Positions 1 through 7,001 of a DNA stretch of 8,769 nucleotides are shown here, in pieces; positions within the stretch are counted from its first letter, which is position 1; every line of letters begins with the position of its first letter. This DNA is from Acholeplasmatales bacterium (GTDB lineage: Bacteria; Bacillota_I; Bacilli_A; Acholeplasmatales; Anaeroplasmataceae). The DNA lies in contig JAEELC010000096.1 in assembly GCA_016288675.1 (NCBI GenBank), forward strand, positions 1 through 8,769. Direction: 5' to 3'. Both the position numbers and the translations under genes were made by a program. Under the pieces are notes generated by a model that was not told the origin of the DNA, did no database searches, and worked only from the letters and a program-made list of their open reading frames with translations.

Positions 1-671
1 CCGCCAAATGCAACAACATGATTTCCTGCATCTATATGTAAAAAATTATCATATATTAATGGCTTTGAAGAAATCTTATTCTTATTATACATTTGTACAG
101 GCATATGACCACAAATATTTAAATCGCGTAATTTAATATCATCTATATTAGTCTTTAAATAAGCTTTCTTTCTAGCTTCCTCTAAAGTTGAATGCATCAA
201 TAATACTTTATTATTAATAGTTATAGTTTCATAAAATGAATTTATAAAATCAAAATATTCTTTAAAATTTTGATATATAAGAGAAATATTTCTATTTATA
301 TCAAAGCCTTCTGATACATAATCTAAATTTAATTTATTATAAAATTCATTTAAAATAGTATGTCCTAATACTTGTGAATAATAATATAATTTATTAGCAT
401 CAACTGGTTCTTTAAATTCATTAATTACATTATCACAATTACCTTTAATAATGTATATTTTATAATTTGAATTTAATAAGTTTTTTAAATAATCTAATAT
501 TTCTATATTATTATCTCCTTTTTCTATTACATCACCTAATATAAATAGATAGTCCTTAATAGAAAAATTAATATCTTTTAAAATTGTTTTAAACAAATTT
601 AAATTAGCATGTATATCGGATATTAAATATATATTATTGTTACTATTTATTGTTAAATTTAAATTATTCAT
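1..671 (-). CDS. Metallophosphoesterase, calcineurin-like, C-terminus cut by window edge
   Basis: My translation from the ATG at 669-671 gives 223 residues running off the left edge. It has the metal-binding motifs of calcineurin-like phosphoesterases in order: SDIHAN (D19, H21), GDVIEKG (D47), GNCD (N78), LLMHS (H160), CGHMP (H189) and HIDAGN (D214). The order and the late GH...D-x-G block resemble PPP-type Ser/Thr phosphatase-like enzymes of Bacillota, while GNCD instead of GNH(E/D) also occurs in YfcE-type phosphodiesterases. The substrate cannot be told. It is probably cytosolic, since no signal peptide or membrane segment is visible. The start overlaps the patatin gene stop by 8 bp (ATGAATAA), and no good ribosome site precedes it, so translation is probably coupled to the patatin gene. 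The motifs make the family firm; the exact activity is open. Confidence 0.88.
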   Translation of the reverse strand, partial: MNNLNLTINSNNNIYLISDIHANLNLFKTILKDINFSIKDYLFILGDVIEKGDNNIEILDYLKNLLNSNYKIYIIKGNCDNVINEFKEPVDANKLYYYSQVLGHTILNEFYNKLNLDYVSEGFDINRNISLIYQNFKEYFDFINSFYETITINNKVLLMHSTLEEARKKAYLKTNIDDIKLRDLNICGHMPVQMYNKNKISSKPLIYDNFLHIDAGNHVVAFG

Positions 672-1974
672 ATGAAATTAAACCAATCTTTAGACAATAG
701 TCTAAAAAGATATATGCAATACATACATCTAGTTTAGTTGTATATATCATTGATAATGTAGATATATTTAATCTATTACCTTTTAATAAATCATTATATA
801 AATAGCGCATTAAATCAAATTTATCTTTTTTCTCAATATATGTACGCTTCTTTTCATAATTCTTTTGCATATCTAAATCTTTAAATAAACCTTTATGTAA
901 ATCATGAGTACATAATTTATTTATAGATTCATCTATTAAAGATGAAATAGAATAAACATTAAAATATGAAACATCTAGCAATTCAGCAAATACTTCAAGA
1001 GCTCTTATAAATAATTCTTTATGATTTAATGTAGAAGAATCTGTATATTGACTTAAATATTCAAAAATATGCTTATCGATTTCACTCTTCTTACTAAATT
1101 TAATATTATTACGGCTAATATAAGAATAAATCTCAATAATTCTATTTGTAAAATCTTGATAATTAATATCAGGCATTTCAAATGTTATGGTGTATCTATA
1201 TCCTTGATATTGCTTATAAGCTTTCATTGTATCTAAAAAGCCTAAAGCCATATTTTGCATAATTTGTTCATGTCCAAATTGCATAAATGTTCCTAAGAAA
1301 TGCGTTGGACGAATATATTTAACAAAGCTTTTATGTAAATATTCTGGGTGAGTTGGTTCTGGATTTAAATCAATTGCTACTACTTCTGAAGCGCCAAGCT
1401 TTAAACAAAAATTAATTGGTAAGTTATCGTTATAGCCTCCATCTACAAATGATTTATCTCCTATTTTACTAATAGGAAATACTGGCCAACAACTAGCACT
1501 TGATAAAATATAATCTCTAATTAAATTTGGATCTAGCTTATTAGCTATTACCTCATTACCTTTCATAGATGGATATTGTGCACTAAAAATACCAAATGTT
1601 ATATCTGAATTAACAATCTTTTCAGGATCAATATATTCCTTAAATAATTTTTTTAAAGGACGTATATCAGCTCCTCTATTAGTAACGTAATTTAAAACCA
1701 TGGAAATAGAATTTTTATTATTCTTTATACCATTTAACACATCATATCTATCAAAATTAAATCCATATTTAACAATCATAGATACATCAAGTTTCTCCCA
1801 TAGCTCATAATCACGCTTAAGATCATGCTGGCAGTACATGGCCGCATTTAAGCAGCCTATTGATGTACCAGTAACAATATCAAATTTTATACCAAGCTTA
1901 TCGAAAGCTTTGAAGCAACCTGCTTCATAGCTTCCTTTAGCTCCGCCTCCGCATAATGCTAAGCCTTTTTTCAT
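664..1974 (-). CDS. Patatin-like phospholipase (RssA/NTE-type)
   Basis: This 436-residue protein is expected to hydrolyse acyl esters of phospholipids or lysophospholipids with a Ser-Asp dyad. The oxyanion-hole loop CGGGAKGSYEAG (residues 8-19), the nucleophile elbow GTSIG (36-40, Ser38) and the catalytic DGG (178-180, Asp178) are all present, together with the usual SSASCWPVFP and DNLPI segments around the Asp. The patatin fold fills about residues 1-290. Residues 290-436 form an additional, mostly helical region that I do not recognise. No signal peptide is seen, so it should act in the cytosol or at the inner membrane face. The start ATG has GGGTGA six bases upstream and lies 2 bp after the queH stop, which indicates translational coupling. 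It overlaps the metallophosphoesterase start by 8 bp. The family is certain; the lipid substrate is not. Confidence 0.93.
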   Translation of the reverse strand: MKKGLALCGGGAKGSYEAGCFKAFDKLGIKFDIVTGTSIGCLNAAMYCQHDLKRDYELWEKLDVSMIVKYGFNFDRYDVLNGIKNNKNSISMVLNYVTNRGADIRPLKKLFKEYIDPEKIVNSDITFGIFSAQYPSMKGNEVIANKLDPNLIRDYILSSASCWPVFPISKIGDKSFVDGGYNDNLPINFCLKLGASEVVAIDLNPEPTHPEYLHKSFVKYIRPTHFLGTFMQFGHEQIMQNMALGFLDTMKAYKQYQGYRYTITFEMPDINYQDFTNRIIEIYSYISRNNIKFSKKSEIDKHIFEYLSQYTDSSTLNHKELFIRALEVFAELLDVSYFNVYSISSLIDESINKLCTHDLHKGLFKDLDMQKNYEKKRTYIEKKDKFDLMRYLYNDLLKGNRLNISTLSMIYTTKLDVCIAYIFLDYCLKIGLISYE

Positions 1975-1976
1975 AC

Positions 1977-2597
1977 CTAATCACCCAATTCTTTTTTCTT
2001 TATCGCTTCTTTACGTTCTTCTAAGCTAAATGGACATCCACAATAATCTTGACGATACATATTTGCCTCTTCACTCATTTTTATAGAATCCTTATAGCCT
2101 TCTTCTTTCTTAAAATCAGAATATAAATATTTAACATTATATTCTTTTTCTAATTGATATCCTATTTCATTAATCCATCTACTAACCTTATAAGGTGAAA
2201 TAGAAAGACTAGTTGTAAAATAATCAAATCCTAATTCTTTAGCTTTCAAACAAGTTTTTTTTAAACGTTCTAAATAACACAAATAGCATCTTTGGCTTCT
2301 TTCACCATCATGCTCATGACCTTTTATAGCTTCTAGATAATCTTTAAAATTATAATCATCATGAATAACTTTAATACCTAAGCTCTTACAATATTCTTCT
2401 TCAACACGTAAACGCTCATTATATTCAGATTCAGGACTTATATTATCATTTGAATAAAATACTGTAATATTAAAATAAGGTATTAAAACCTTAAGAGTAT
2501 GTGTAGAACATGGAGCACAGCAAGTGTGCAATAATAGAGTTGGTTTAGTTGTAAGATTATTTAAAAATTCTTTAAATTCTTTATAATTTTCTAGCAT
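1977..2597 (-). CDS. queH: Epoxyqueuosine reductase QueH
   Basis: QueH (DUF208) reduces epoxyqueuosine to queuosine in tRNA, the last step of Q34 biosynthesis, and is the non-orthologous replacement of QueG. The 206 residues carry the family's cysteine sets: HTCCAPCS (Cys26, Cys27, Cys30) near the N-terminus, RCYLCYLER (Cys104, Cys107) and YCGCPFS (Cys186, Cys188), which in known QueH proteins hold the iron-sulfur cluster, a neighbouring iron and redox cysteines. The segment FYSNDNISPESEY matches the usual nucleotide-binding-like region, and the length is normal. The start ATG has AAGGTGG about nine bases upstream, inside the end of the NUDIX gene, and the two genes overlap by 17 bp. No other queuosine gene is in the window, so whether the cell makes preQ1 or salvages precursors cannot be said. 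Confidence 0.95.
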   Translation of the reverse strand: MLENYKEFKEFLNNLTTKPTLLLHTCCAPCSTHTLKVLIPYFNITVFYSNDNISPESEYNERLRVEEEYCKSLGIKVIHDDYNFKDYLEAIKGHEHDGERSQRCYLCYLERLKKTCLKAKELGFDYFTTSLSISPYKVSRWINEIGYQLEKEYNVKYLYSDFKKEEGYKDSIKMSEEANMYRQDYCGCPFSLEERKEAIKKKELGD

Positions 2598-3063
2598 AAT
2601 CTTTTACCACCTTTAATGCAATAGTTGCGCTATTAAGTAGCTTAATAGCTTCATCAATTTTAACAAATTTAATTTCTTTTACTTCACTTGATAAACTAAT
2701 AAATCCTTTTACATCACATACAAATGCACACATTAAATTTTCAGTGTTTTCCATTGGAATACTTTCTAAATATCTAATGTTTGAAGCATTTAAGCCTAAT
2801 TCTTCATTTACTTCACGTTTAACGCAATCTTCTAAAGCTTCAAGAGGCTTAACAAAGCCTGCAACAAGCACAAATCTATCTACCCCATAGCTTTGACGTA
2901 TAACTGCTATATTACCTTCTTCATTTATGCAGATAATAATTACACAGGTATAATTAAATGATGGATATTTTTTATTACATTTAGGACATAAAGATAAATC
3001 TTCATCACCTAAATGAATACTATTAGTCTTTGTACCACACAATGGACAATAATTAATCTTCAT
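2581..3063 (-). CDS. Zinc-ribbon NUDIX hydrolase, NudC-like
   Basis: From the ATG at 3061-3063 the protein has 160 residues. An N-terminal four-cysteine zinc ribbon (CPLC at 6-9, CPKC at 26-29) precedes a NUDIX domain whose box is complete: Gly69, Glu75 and REVNEELGL (83-91) fit G-x5-E-x7-REUxEExGU. Ribbon plus NUDIX is the layout of NADH/NAD-cap pyrophosphatases (NudC). However, the SQPWPFP motif that marks NAD(H)-specific members is replaced here by a segment around SIPMENTENLM, so the substrate may be another nucleoside diphosphate derivative. A GTG two codons upstream (3067-3069) is a possible alternative start. I prefer ATG because MKINYCPLCG is the usual way such proteins begin, and neither start has a clear ribosome site. 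It overlaps the upstream gene by 11 bp and queH by 17 bp, so translation is probably coupled. Confidence 0.9.
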   Translation of the reverse strand: MKINYCPLCGTKTNSIHLGDEDLSLCPKCNKKYPSFNYTCVIIICINEEGNIAVIRQSYGVDRFVLVAGFVKPLEALEDCVKREVNEELGLNASNIRYLESIPMENTENLMCAFVCDVKGFISLSSEVKEIKFVKIDEAIKLLNSATIALKVVKDYARKL

Positions 3064-3424
3064 GTTCACGAACCAAAAATTGTGTTATTTGATATACTTG
3101 TTTATTAATCTTTTTTAATTTATAAACAAATTGGCTTTCTTTTAAATATGATACAAATGAATCAGAATCATAAATAGGAGTTAATTTAGCATCTTCATAT
3201 CCTTTATTTAGTTTTAAAACATTATTTATATAAGATTTATCAAGAAAAGATAAAGTAATACGTTCTTCATTAATATCTAAAGCTTTTAAAATAACCACTT
3301 TTTTATCTATATCAATAATAACATCATCAATAAAGCTATGTCTATTATTTAAATCTCCCACAGTTAAAACTGTAATAAATTTATTTAAATCAATTAAATC
3401 AGATTCAAAATTTCCATGTATCAT
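3053..3424 (-). CDS. Small hypothetical protein in the operon
   Basis: I do not recognise this 123-residue protein. It is soluble, without signal peptide, membrane segment or cysteines. It is acidic in the N-terminal two thirds, with alternating hydrophobic stretches (VIIDIDKKVVILKAL, ERITLSFLD) that suggest beta strands, and more basic and helical at the C-terminus (YKLKKINKQVYQ). The gene is convincing because an AAGGAG ribosome site lies six bases before the ATG, the frame is open between two real genes, it starts 10 bp after the CPBP protease stop, and it overlaps the NUDIX gene. The ribosome site overlaps the end of the upstream stop codon. The context suggests co-expression with the NUDIX hydrolase and QueH, but no function follows from that. 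Confidence 0.8.
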   Translation of the reverse strand: MIHGNFESDLIDLNKFITVLTVGDLNNRHSFIDDVIIDIDKKVVILKALDINEERITLSFLDKSYINNVLKLNKGYEDAKLTPIYDSDSFVSYLKESQFVYKLKKINKQVYQITQFLVREHED

Positions 3425-3434
3425 ATTAAACTCC

Positions 3435-4256
3435 TTATAAAATATATCCTAAGAAGGCTACAAGATTATTTGCTTGATGAGCAAATAATGATGCATATAT
3501 ATTTTCTTTAAATAATTGATATATTAAAGCTAGTAAGAAACCAGCTAAGTAATAAATAAAGAATAATATAAACCAAATGCCTATGCTTACATTAGATGTT
3601 GATAGCATATGAGGTAAAGTAAATATTAATGCGCTTATTAATATTCTATAAATAGGCTTTAAATTATTTGATAATTCAAATATAGATTTTCTATATACTA
3701 ATTCTTCTACTATAGGCGCAAATAATATTATTTGTAATCCTAATAAAGCTTTTGATGAATATTTTATCATTAATTGAATTGCTTCTTCATTCTTACTTGT
3801 ACCTTCATACCCAAGTTTATTTAAAACTAATTCACCTAATATATTAGCACCAAAAGATATTGAAGAAAAAATTACGACTGATAATATAATTAATAATATA
3901 TTTATAATTATTTCTTTTTTGCTTTTATTTATATAGAATTTCTTAAAATCTATTGTTAAATAAGTTCTACCTATAATAAGTAAAATTATAAACATTAATG
4001 AATAACTGATAAAATTAGTATATCCTTGTATTTCATAATATAAAGGAATATTAGCATTTGAATTCATTGCTACTTGGAATACTTCTTTAAAATCCATATT
4101 CTTATTTATAGAAACAAAATATGTAACAATAAACATCGCAATGAATGTGCCAATAATATATAAAACTAAATACCAGCCAATAATTGTAATTGGAGAAGAT
4201 TTAAAAGCGTCAGATATTTTAAATGGTTCATTTTTATATTGATACTTATTCTCCAT
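3435..4256 (-). CDS. CPBP family intramembrane metalloprotease
   Basis: This 273-residue polytopic membrane protein belongs to the CPBP (CAAX protease / bacteriocin-processing, Abi) family. The three signature motifs are intact: EELVYR (Glu184, Glu185, Arg189), FTLPH (Phe212, His216) and HQANN (His260, Asn264). Hydrophobic segments lie at about 24-48, 80-97, 117-140, 168-183, 203-216, 224-247 and 255-272. Bacterial members act in peptide processing, bacteriocin self-immunity or protein maturation. No bacteriocin or CAAX-like substrate is encoded nearby, so the role is unknown. The start has GGAGG seven bases upstream and lies 2 bp beyond the rsmF stop, so co-transcription with rsmF is very likely. 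Nothing is truncated. Confidence 0.92.
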   Translation of the reverse strand: MENKYQYKNEPFKISDAFKSSPITIIGWYLVLYIIGTFIAMFIVTYFVSINKNMDFKEVFQVAMNSNANIPLYYEIQGYTNFISYSLMFIILLIIGRTYLTIDFKKFYINKSKKEIIINILLIILSVVIFSSISFGANILGELVLNKLGYEGTSKNEEAIQLMIKYSSKALLGLQIILFAPIVEELVYRKSIFELSNNLKPIYRILISALIFTLPHMLSTSNVSIGIWFILFFIYYLAGFLLALIYQLFKENIYASLFAHQANNLVAFLGYIL

Positions 4257-4258
4257 TT

Positions 4259-5578
4259 TTAATCCTCCAATTTCATATTTCTAAGTCCTTTAGGATAATG
4301 GTTCTTTAAATGGTTATTAGTAGCTTTAAAACCACCAAGAACTAAACCGCTTACTTTTATTACACCCCATCCATTTAAAGCCTCATGAACTATTTCTTCT
4401 CCCTTTAGATAATGCATAATTAATGGGTCATTATAATCTAATTCAACTATATTTTTAAAATGTTCTCCTAAAGCTTTAAAGAAATCATGGAATGGTACAA
4501 AACGATTGTTTTCTACCTCTCCAAGTTCTATACCATAATTTTTAATATTAAGCTTAGATAAATCATATGGTAATGCTGGAACATAATAACGAGAGCCATA
4601 TTTAATAATATTTTTAATTTCAATATCTAGATTATCTTTGATAAATTTACGTACAATGTTAATATCTTTATCTTCTTTACCCTTAAATGTTTTAAGGTAA
4701 CTTGATAAAGACTCACTATCCTTTTCAAGTAGGCAAGCGAATTGACCTTCACCACGCTTCATTGGATAGAAGCGATATGTATCTTCAATTAAGCCTTTAT
4801 AAGTAGATTCTATAATTTCTAGAGGCGCTTTTATTGTATGATAACCTAGAGTTTTAATATATTCAACGATGTCACAATCCTCTTCAGGTGCAAATGTACA
4901 TGTAGAATATATTAATTTTCCACCTTGCTTAAGCATCTTATTTGCTTGATTTATAATTTCGATATCTCTATCATGGCATACCTTAATGTTTTCAAGAGTC
5001 CATCCAGTTCTTGCGACTTCTTCTTTACGCATCATACCTTCACCCGAACAAGGAGCATCTACTAATATAACATCAAAGAATCCACTAAACACTTTAGCAA
5101 GTTCTGCAGGACTATTATTAGTTACAATAGCATTTTTAAATCCTAAACGTTCTAGATTAGAAAATAATACCTCACTACGTTTCTTATCTATTTCATTAGA
5201 CACTAATACTCCATTAGGAATTCTACGTAAAATTTGAGAACTTTTACCACCAGGAGAGGCACATAGATCAAGCACCATTTCATCTCCTTTAAATTTATAT
5301 AAATTTACAGGAAGCATTGCTGATGGTTCTTGGAAATAAAAAGCACCTAAATGATGATATATAGAATTACCATATTTTTGATCATTATTTAAATAATAGC
5401 CATCAATATCATACTTGATTTTTTCAAGTGGCATATTAGTATCAGCTACAAATTTATCATATTCAATTTTATTAAGTCTTATACTTCTAGAAGGAGATTG
5501 TTCAAGAGCTTTTAAATAAGCTTCATACATTTCTTCTCCTAATAGTTTTCTCATTCTTTCTAAATAGATATTATTCAT
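4259..5578 (-). CDS. rsmF: RsmF-type rRNA (cytosine-C5-)-methyltransferase
   Basis: This NOL1/NOP2/Sun-family enzyme transfers a methyl group from S-adenosylmethionine to C5 of cytosine in RNA, most likely 16S rRNA as in RsmF/YebU. Numbered from the ATG at 5576-5578 (439 residues), it shows the SAM loop DLCASPGGK (104-112), DAPCSGEG with Cys177, and the catalytic YSTCTFAPEED with Cys227. The C-terminal part (about 325-439) has the RsmF/PUA-like RNA-binding layout ending in YLKGEEI, GWGVIKV and KNHYPKGLR. The open frame extends to a TTG at 5617, but I chose the ATG because GGTGA lies five bases before it and the upstream residues would overlap the -10 element. It is the first gene of the seven-gene run. 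The family is certain. The exact cytosine is not, and the symbol is by family. Confidence 0.93.
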   Translation of the reverse strand: MNNIYLERMRKLLGEEMYEAYLKALEQSPSRSIRLNKIEYDKFVADTNMPLEKIKYDIDGYYLNNDQKYGNSIYHHLGAFYFQEPSAMLPVNLYKFKGDEMVLDLCASPGGKSSQILRRIPNGVLVSNEIDKKRSEVLFSNLERLGFKNAIVTNNSPAELAKVFSGFFDVILVDAPCSGEGMMRKEEVARTGWTLENIKVCHDRDIEIINQANKMLKQGGKLIYSTCTFAPEEDCDIVEYIKTLGYHTIKAPLEIIESTYKGLIEDTYRFYPMKRGEGQFACLLEKDSESLSSYLKTFKGKEDKDINIVRKFIKDNLDIEIKNIIKYGSRYYVPALPYDLSKLNIKNYGIELGEVENNRFVPFHDFFKALGEHFKNIVELDYNDPLIMHYLKGEEIVHEALNGWGVIKVSGLVLGGFKATNNHLKNHYPKGLRNMKLED

Positions 5579-5594
5579 ATAGTTCACCAATTTT

Positions 5595-5623
5595 ATTATA
5601 CTAAATTTTAAAGACAAATTTAA
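5595..5623 (-). promoter_or_regulatory. Likely promoter of the rsmF operon
   Basis: On the minus strand a perfect -10 box TATAAT (5595-5600) is preceded at 17 bp by a weak -35 TTAAAT (5618-5623). Transcription would start near 5588, at the GGTGA ribosome site (5584-5588), which leaves a leader of only about ten bases. No other good promoter is seen before rsmF. Confidence 0.5.
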
Positions 5624-5867
5624 CTAAAAAGTCCCATTTTAAAAGAAAATTTGTTAAAAGACTTTTTTTAGAAACTGTTTCAATATGTCTATTTACAATT
5701 CTTAACATAAATCTATTTTAACAATTAATATTATTATGTGGATGCCTATCTCATGGATTTATAATTATACTATTTGAAGCATCAAATACTTTTGCTAATT
5801 CTATTGTAGAAAACTCTATTATTTCTTCTTTTAAATTATTTTATTTTTTACCTTTTGCTCTTAACAT
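5601..5867 (-). pseudogene. Possible relic of a small helix-turn-helix gene
   Basis: One minus-strand frame from the ATG at 5865-5867 to the TAG at 5601-5603 reads as protein-like sequence interrupted by three stops: TAA at 5841-5843, TGA at 5751-5753 and TAA at 5718-5720. The middle piece, around IELAKVFDASNSIIIN, resembles a helix-turn-helix. The first piece (MLRAKGKK) is basic. No ribosome site precedes it. In DNA this AT-rich three stops in 89 codons is fewer than expected, but not strikingly so once all frames are considered. It may be a decayed regulator or transposase fragment, or chance. The family is not identified. Confidence 0.25.
5624..5671. repeat. Inverted repeat between mscS and rsmF
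   Basis: CTAAAAAGTC (5624-5633) is matched by GACTTTTTTTAG (5660-5671), which has two extra T. The loop is 26 bases and only a few pairs are G-C. A-rich and T-rich arms make it look like a weak or degenerate bidirectional terminator just upstream of the rsmF promoter. It could shield the operon from read-through. It is a modest structure and may be chance in AT-rich DNA. Confidence 0.3.
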
Positions 5868-5896
5868 GTTAAATCTTTCTGTTCATTATCTTTTCT

Positions 5897-5918
5897 TCAC
5901 TATTTTTTCACTATTTTT
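5897..5918. repeat. Short tandem repeat, 11 bp x 2
   Basis: TCACTATTTTT occurs twice in exact tandem, and a truncated TCACTA follows at 5931-5936. It lies just beyond the mscS terminator. It looks like a replication-slippage product in non-coding DNA; no function is suggested. Confidence 0.5.
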
Positions 5919-5935
5919 TATCTATATATATCACT

Positions 5936-5973
5936 AAAAAAAGAAAAAAGGACTTCAATTAATCAAAGTCCTT
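5936..5973 (-). terminator. Rho-independent terminator of mscS
   Basis: On the minus strand AAGGACTT (5966-5973) pairs perfectly with AAGTCCTT (5948-5955) around a 10-base loop, and is followed by a T-rich tract interrupted by one C (5936-5949). It begins 8 bp after the mscS stop. This is the clearest terminator in the window and it separates mscS from the rsmF operon. Confidence 0.9.
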
Positions 5974-5981
5974 ACTTCTCA

Positions 5982-6947
5982 TTATAATTTAGCTTCTTGA
6001 TCACTATTTATAACTTTTTTAGTAACCTCATGCTTAACTTCTTCAGTTTCTACATGGTTTTCTTTAATATATAAATCCATCTTATTATAAGGGATTTCAA
6101 TACCAGCCTTATTTAAAGCTGCATATACTTGTTCAAGCATATAGAAATTAGTTGTCCAGTAATCGCTTGTCTTTACCCAGATTTTAGTTCTAATTTCAAT
6201 TGCTGAATCAGCATGAGCGTTCATACGAACAAAGATGTCTCTATCTTTTAAAACTAAATCACATTTATTGATAACTTCTGTAATAACTTTTACAGCTTTA
6301 TTATAATCAGCTGTATAAGCAATTGACCAAGTTTGATCTAAACGTCTAACTGGCTTTGTGTTTACATTAACAATTACACCACTAGATAAAGATCCATTAG
6401 GTAATAATACCACCTTATTATCTACAGTATTTAAATGAGTATAGAAAGCTCTTATATCTTCTACTGTACCTTCTTGTCCTTGAGCTTGGATATAATCACC
6501 AACCTTAAAAGGACGAGTAACTAGAATAACAATACCACCAGCAAAATTTGCTAAACTTCCTTGAACTGCCAAACCAACTGCTACTCCAATTGAAGCTACA
6601 ATTGAACCAATTGATGCAGTTTCAACACCAATAAATCCCAAGAATAATAATACCCATACTATCTTAAAACCAATTGATAAAACTTGGAATGTTACTGATG
6701 TAAATGTTTTATCGCATCCACGCTTTGTCATACGGTTTTTAACACTTTTAGCAAAGCGATTAGTAACTTTTATCATTACAAAAAGAATAATTAAACCAAT
6801 TACAATTCTAACACCTGTAGTTGTAATCCAGTGTAATAAATTGTCTCTTAATACATTCCAATGTAGTTGTCCAGATTCATCAATAAATTTTTCAGTACTT
6901 GTTTGAGAATCTAAAACAAAAGGATTTAATAATTTATTTAAAAACAT
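5982..6947 (-). CDS. mscS: MscS-family small-conductance mechanosensitive channel
   Basis: This 321-residue membrane protein opens under membrane tension to release solutes during osmotic downshock and is expected to form a homoheptamer. Three hydrophobic segments lie at about 44-62, 84-106 and 112-143. The third is the pore helix, and its segment SIGVAVGLAVQGSLANFAGG is very close to the MscS pore with its packed Gly/Ala faces. RPFKVGDYI (145-153) starts the beta domain, LLPNGSL (181-187) follows, and the C-terminal alpha/beta domain ends with IEIPYNKMDL. A tail of about 25 charged residues follows. The ATG is set by AAGGAGG seven bases upstream (6955-6961). An out-of-frame ATG four bases earlier is ignored. 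It lies 54 bp after the aminotransferase stop, has its own -10 box, and ends in a strong terminator. Confidence 0.94.
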   Translation of the reverse strand: MFLNKLLNPFVLDSQTSTEKFIDESGQLHWNVLRDNLLHWITTTGVRIVIGLIILFVMIKVTNRFAKSVKNRMTKRGCDKTFTSVTFQVLSIGFKIVWVLLFLGFIGVETASIGSIVASIGVAVGLAVQGSLANFAGGIVILVTRPFKVGDYIQAQGQEGTVEDIRAFYTHLNTVDNKVVLLPNGSLSSGVIVNVNTKPVRRLDQTWSIAYTADYNKAVKVITEVINKCDLVLKDRDIFVRMNAHADSAIEIRTKIWVKTSDYWTTNFYMLEQVYAALNKAGIEIPYNKMDLYIKENHVETEEVKHEVTKKVINSDQEAKL

Positions 6948-6979
6948 ACATTTTCCTCCTTAAAGCCTTTATTAATATA

Positions 6980-6985
6980 ATTATA
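6980..6985 (-). promoter_or_regulatory. -10 element upstream of mscS
   Basis: A perfect TATAAT lies on the minus strand in the 54-bp gap between the aminotransferase and mscS. No convincing -35 is seen at 16-18 bp. The start would be near 6973, with a leader of about 25 bases that includes AAGGAGG. mscS could therefore be transcribed alone as well as by read-through from the aminotransferase, since there is no terminator in the gap. Confidence 0.45.
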
Positions 6986-7001
6986 CTTTAAATATAAGAA
7001 A

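Noticed and set aside
3435..4256. CPBP protease as part of a bacteriocin immunity system
   Set aside because: No bacteriocin precursor, exporter or Gly-Gly leader peptide is encoded nearby; the gene sits in a housekeeping-like operon.
4986..5237. Open frame of 83 codons on the plus strand
   Set aside because: It lies wholly inside rsmF on the opposite strand, over its catalytic motifs, with no ribosome site or recognisable protein; it is a shadow of the methyltransferase.
5601..5708. Small gene of 35 codons (MLRIVNRH...)
   Set aside because: No ribosome site precedes its ATG, its stop abuts the rsmF -10 box, and it overlaps the inverted repeat; it is more likely part of a decayed frame or chance.
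5751..5753. TGA read as tryptophan (recoded genetic code)
   Set aside because: The only suggestive TGA is in the possible relic frame. The intact genes use TGG for Trp and contain no internal TGA. Absence of TGA stops in eight genes is not significant.
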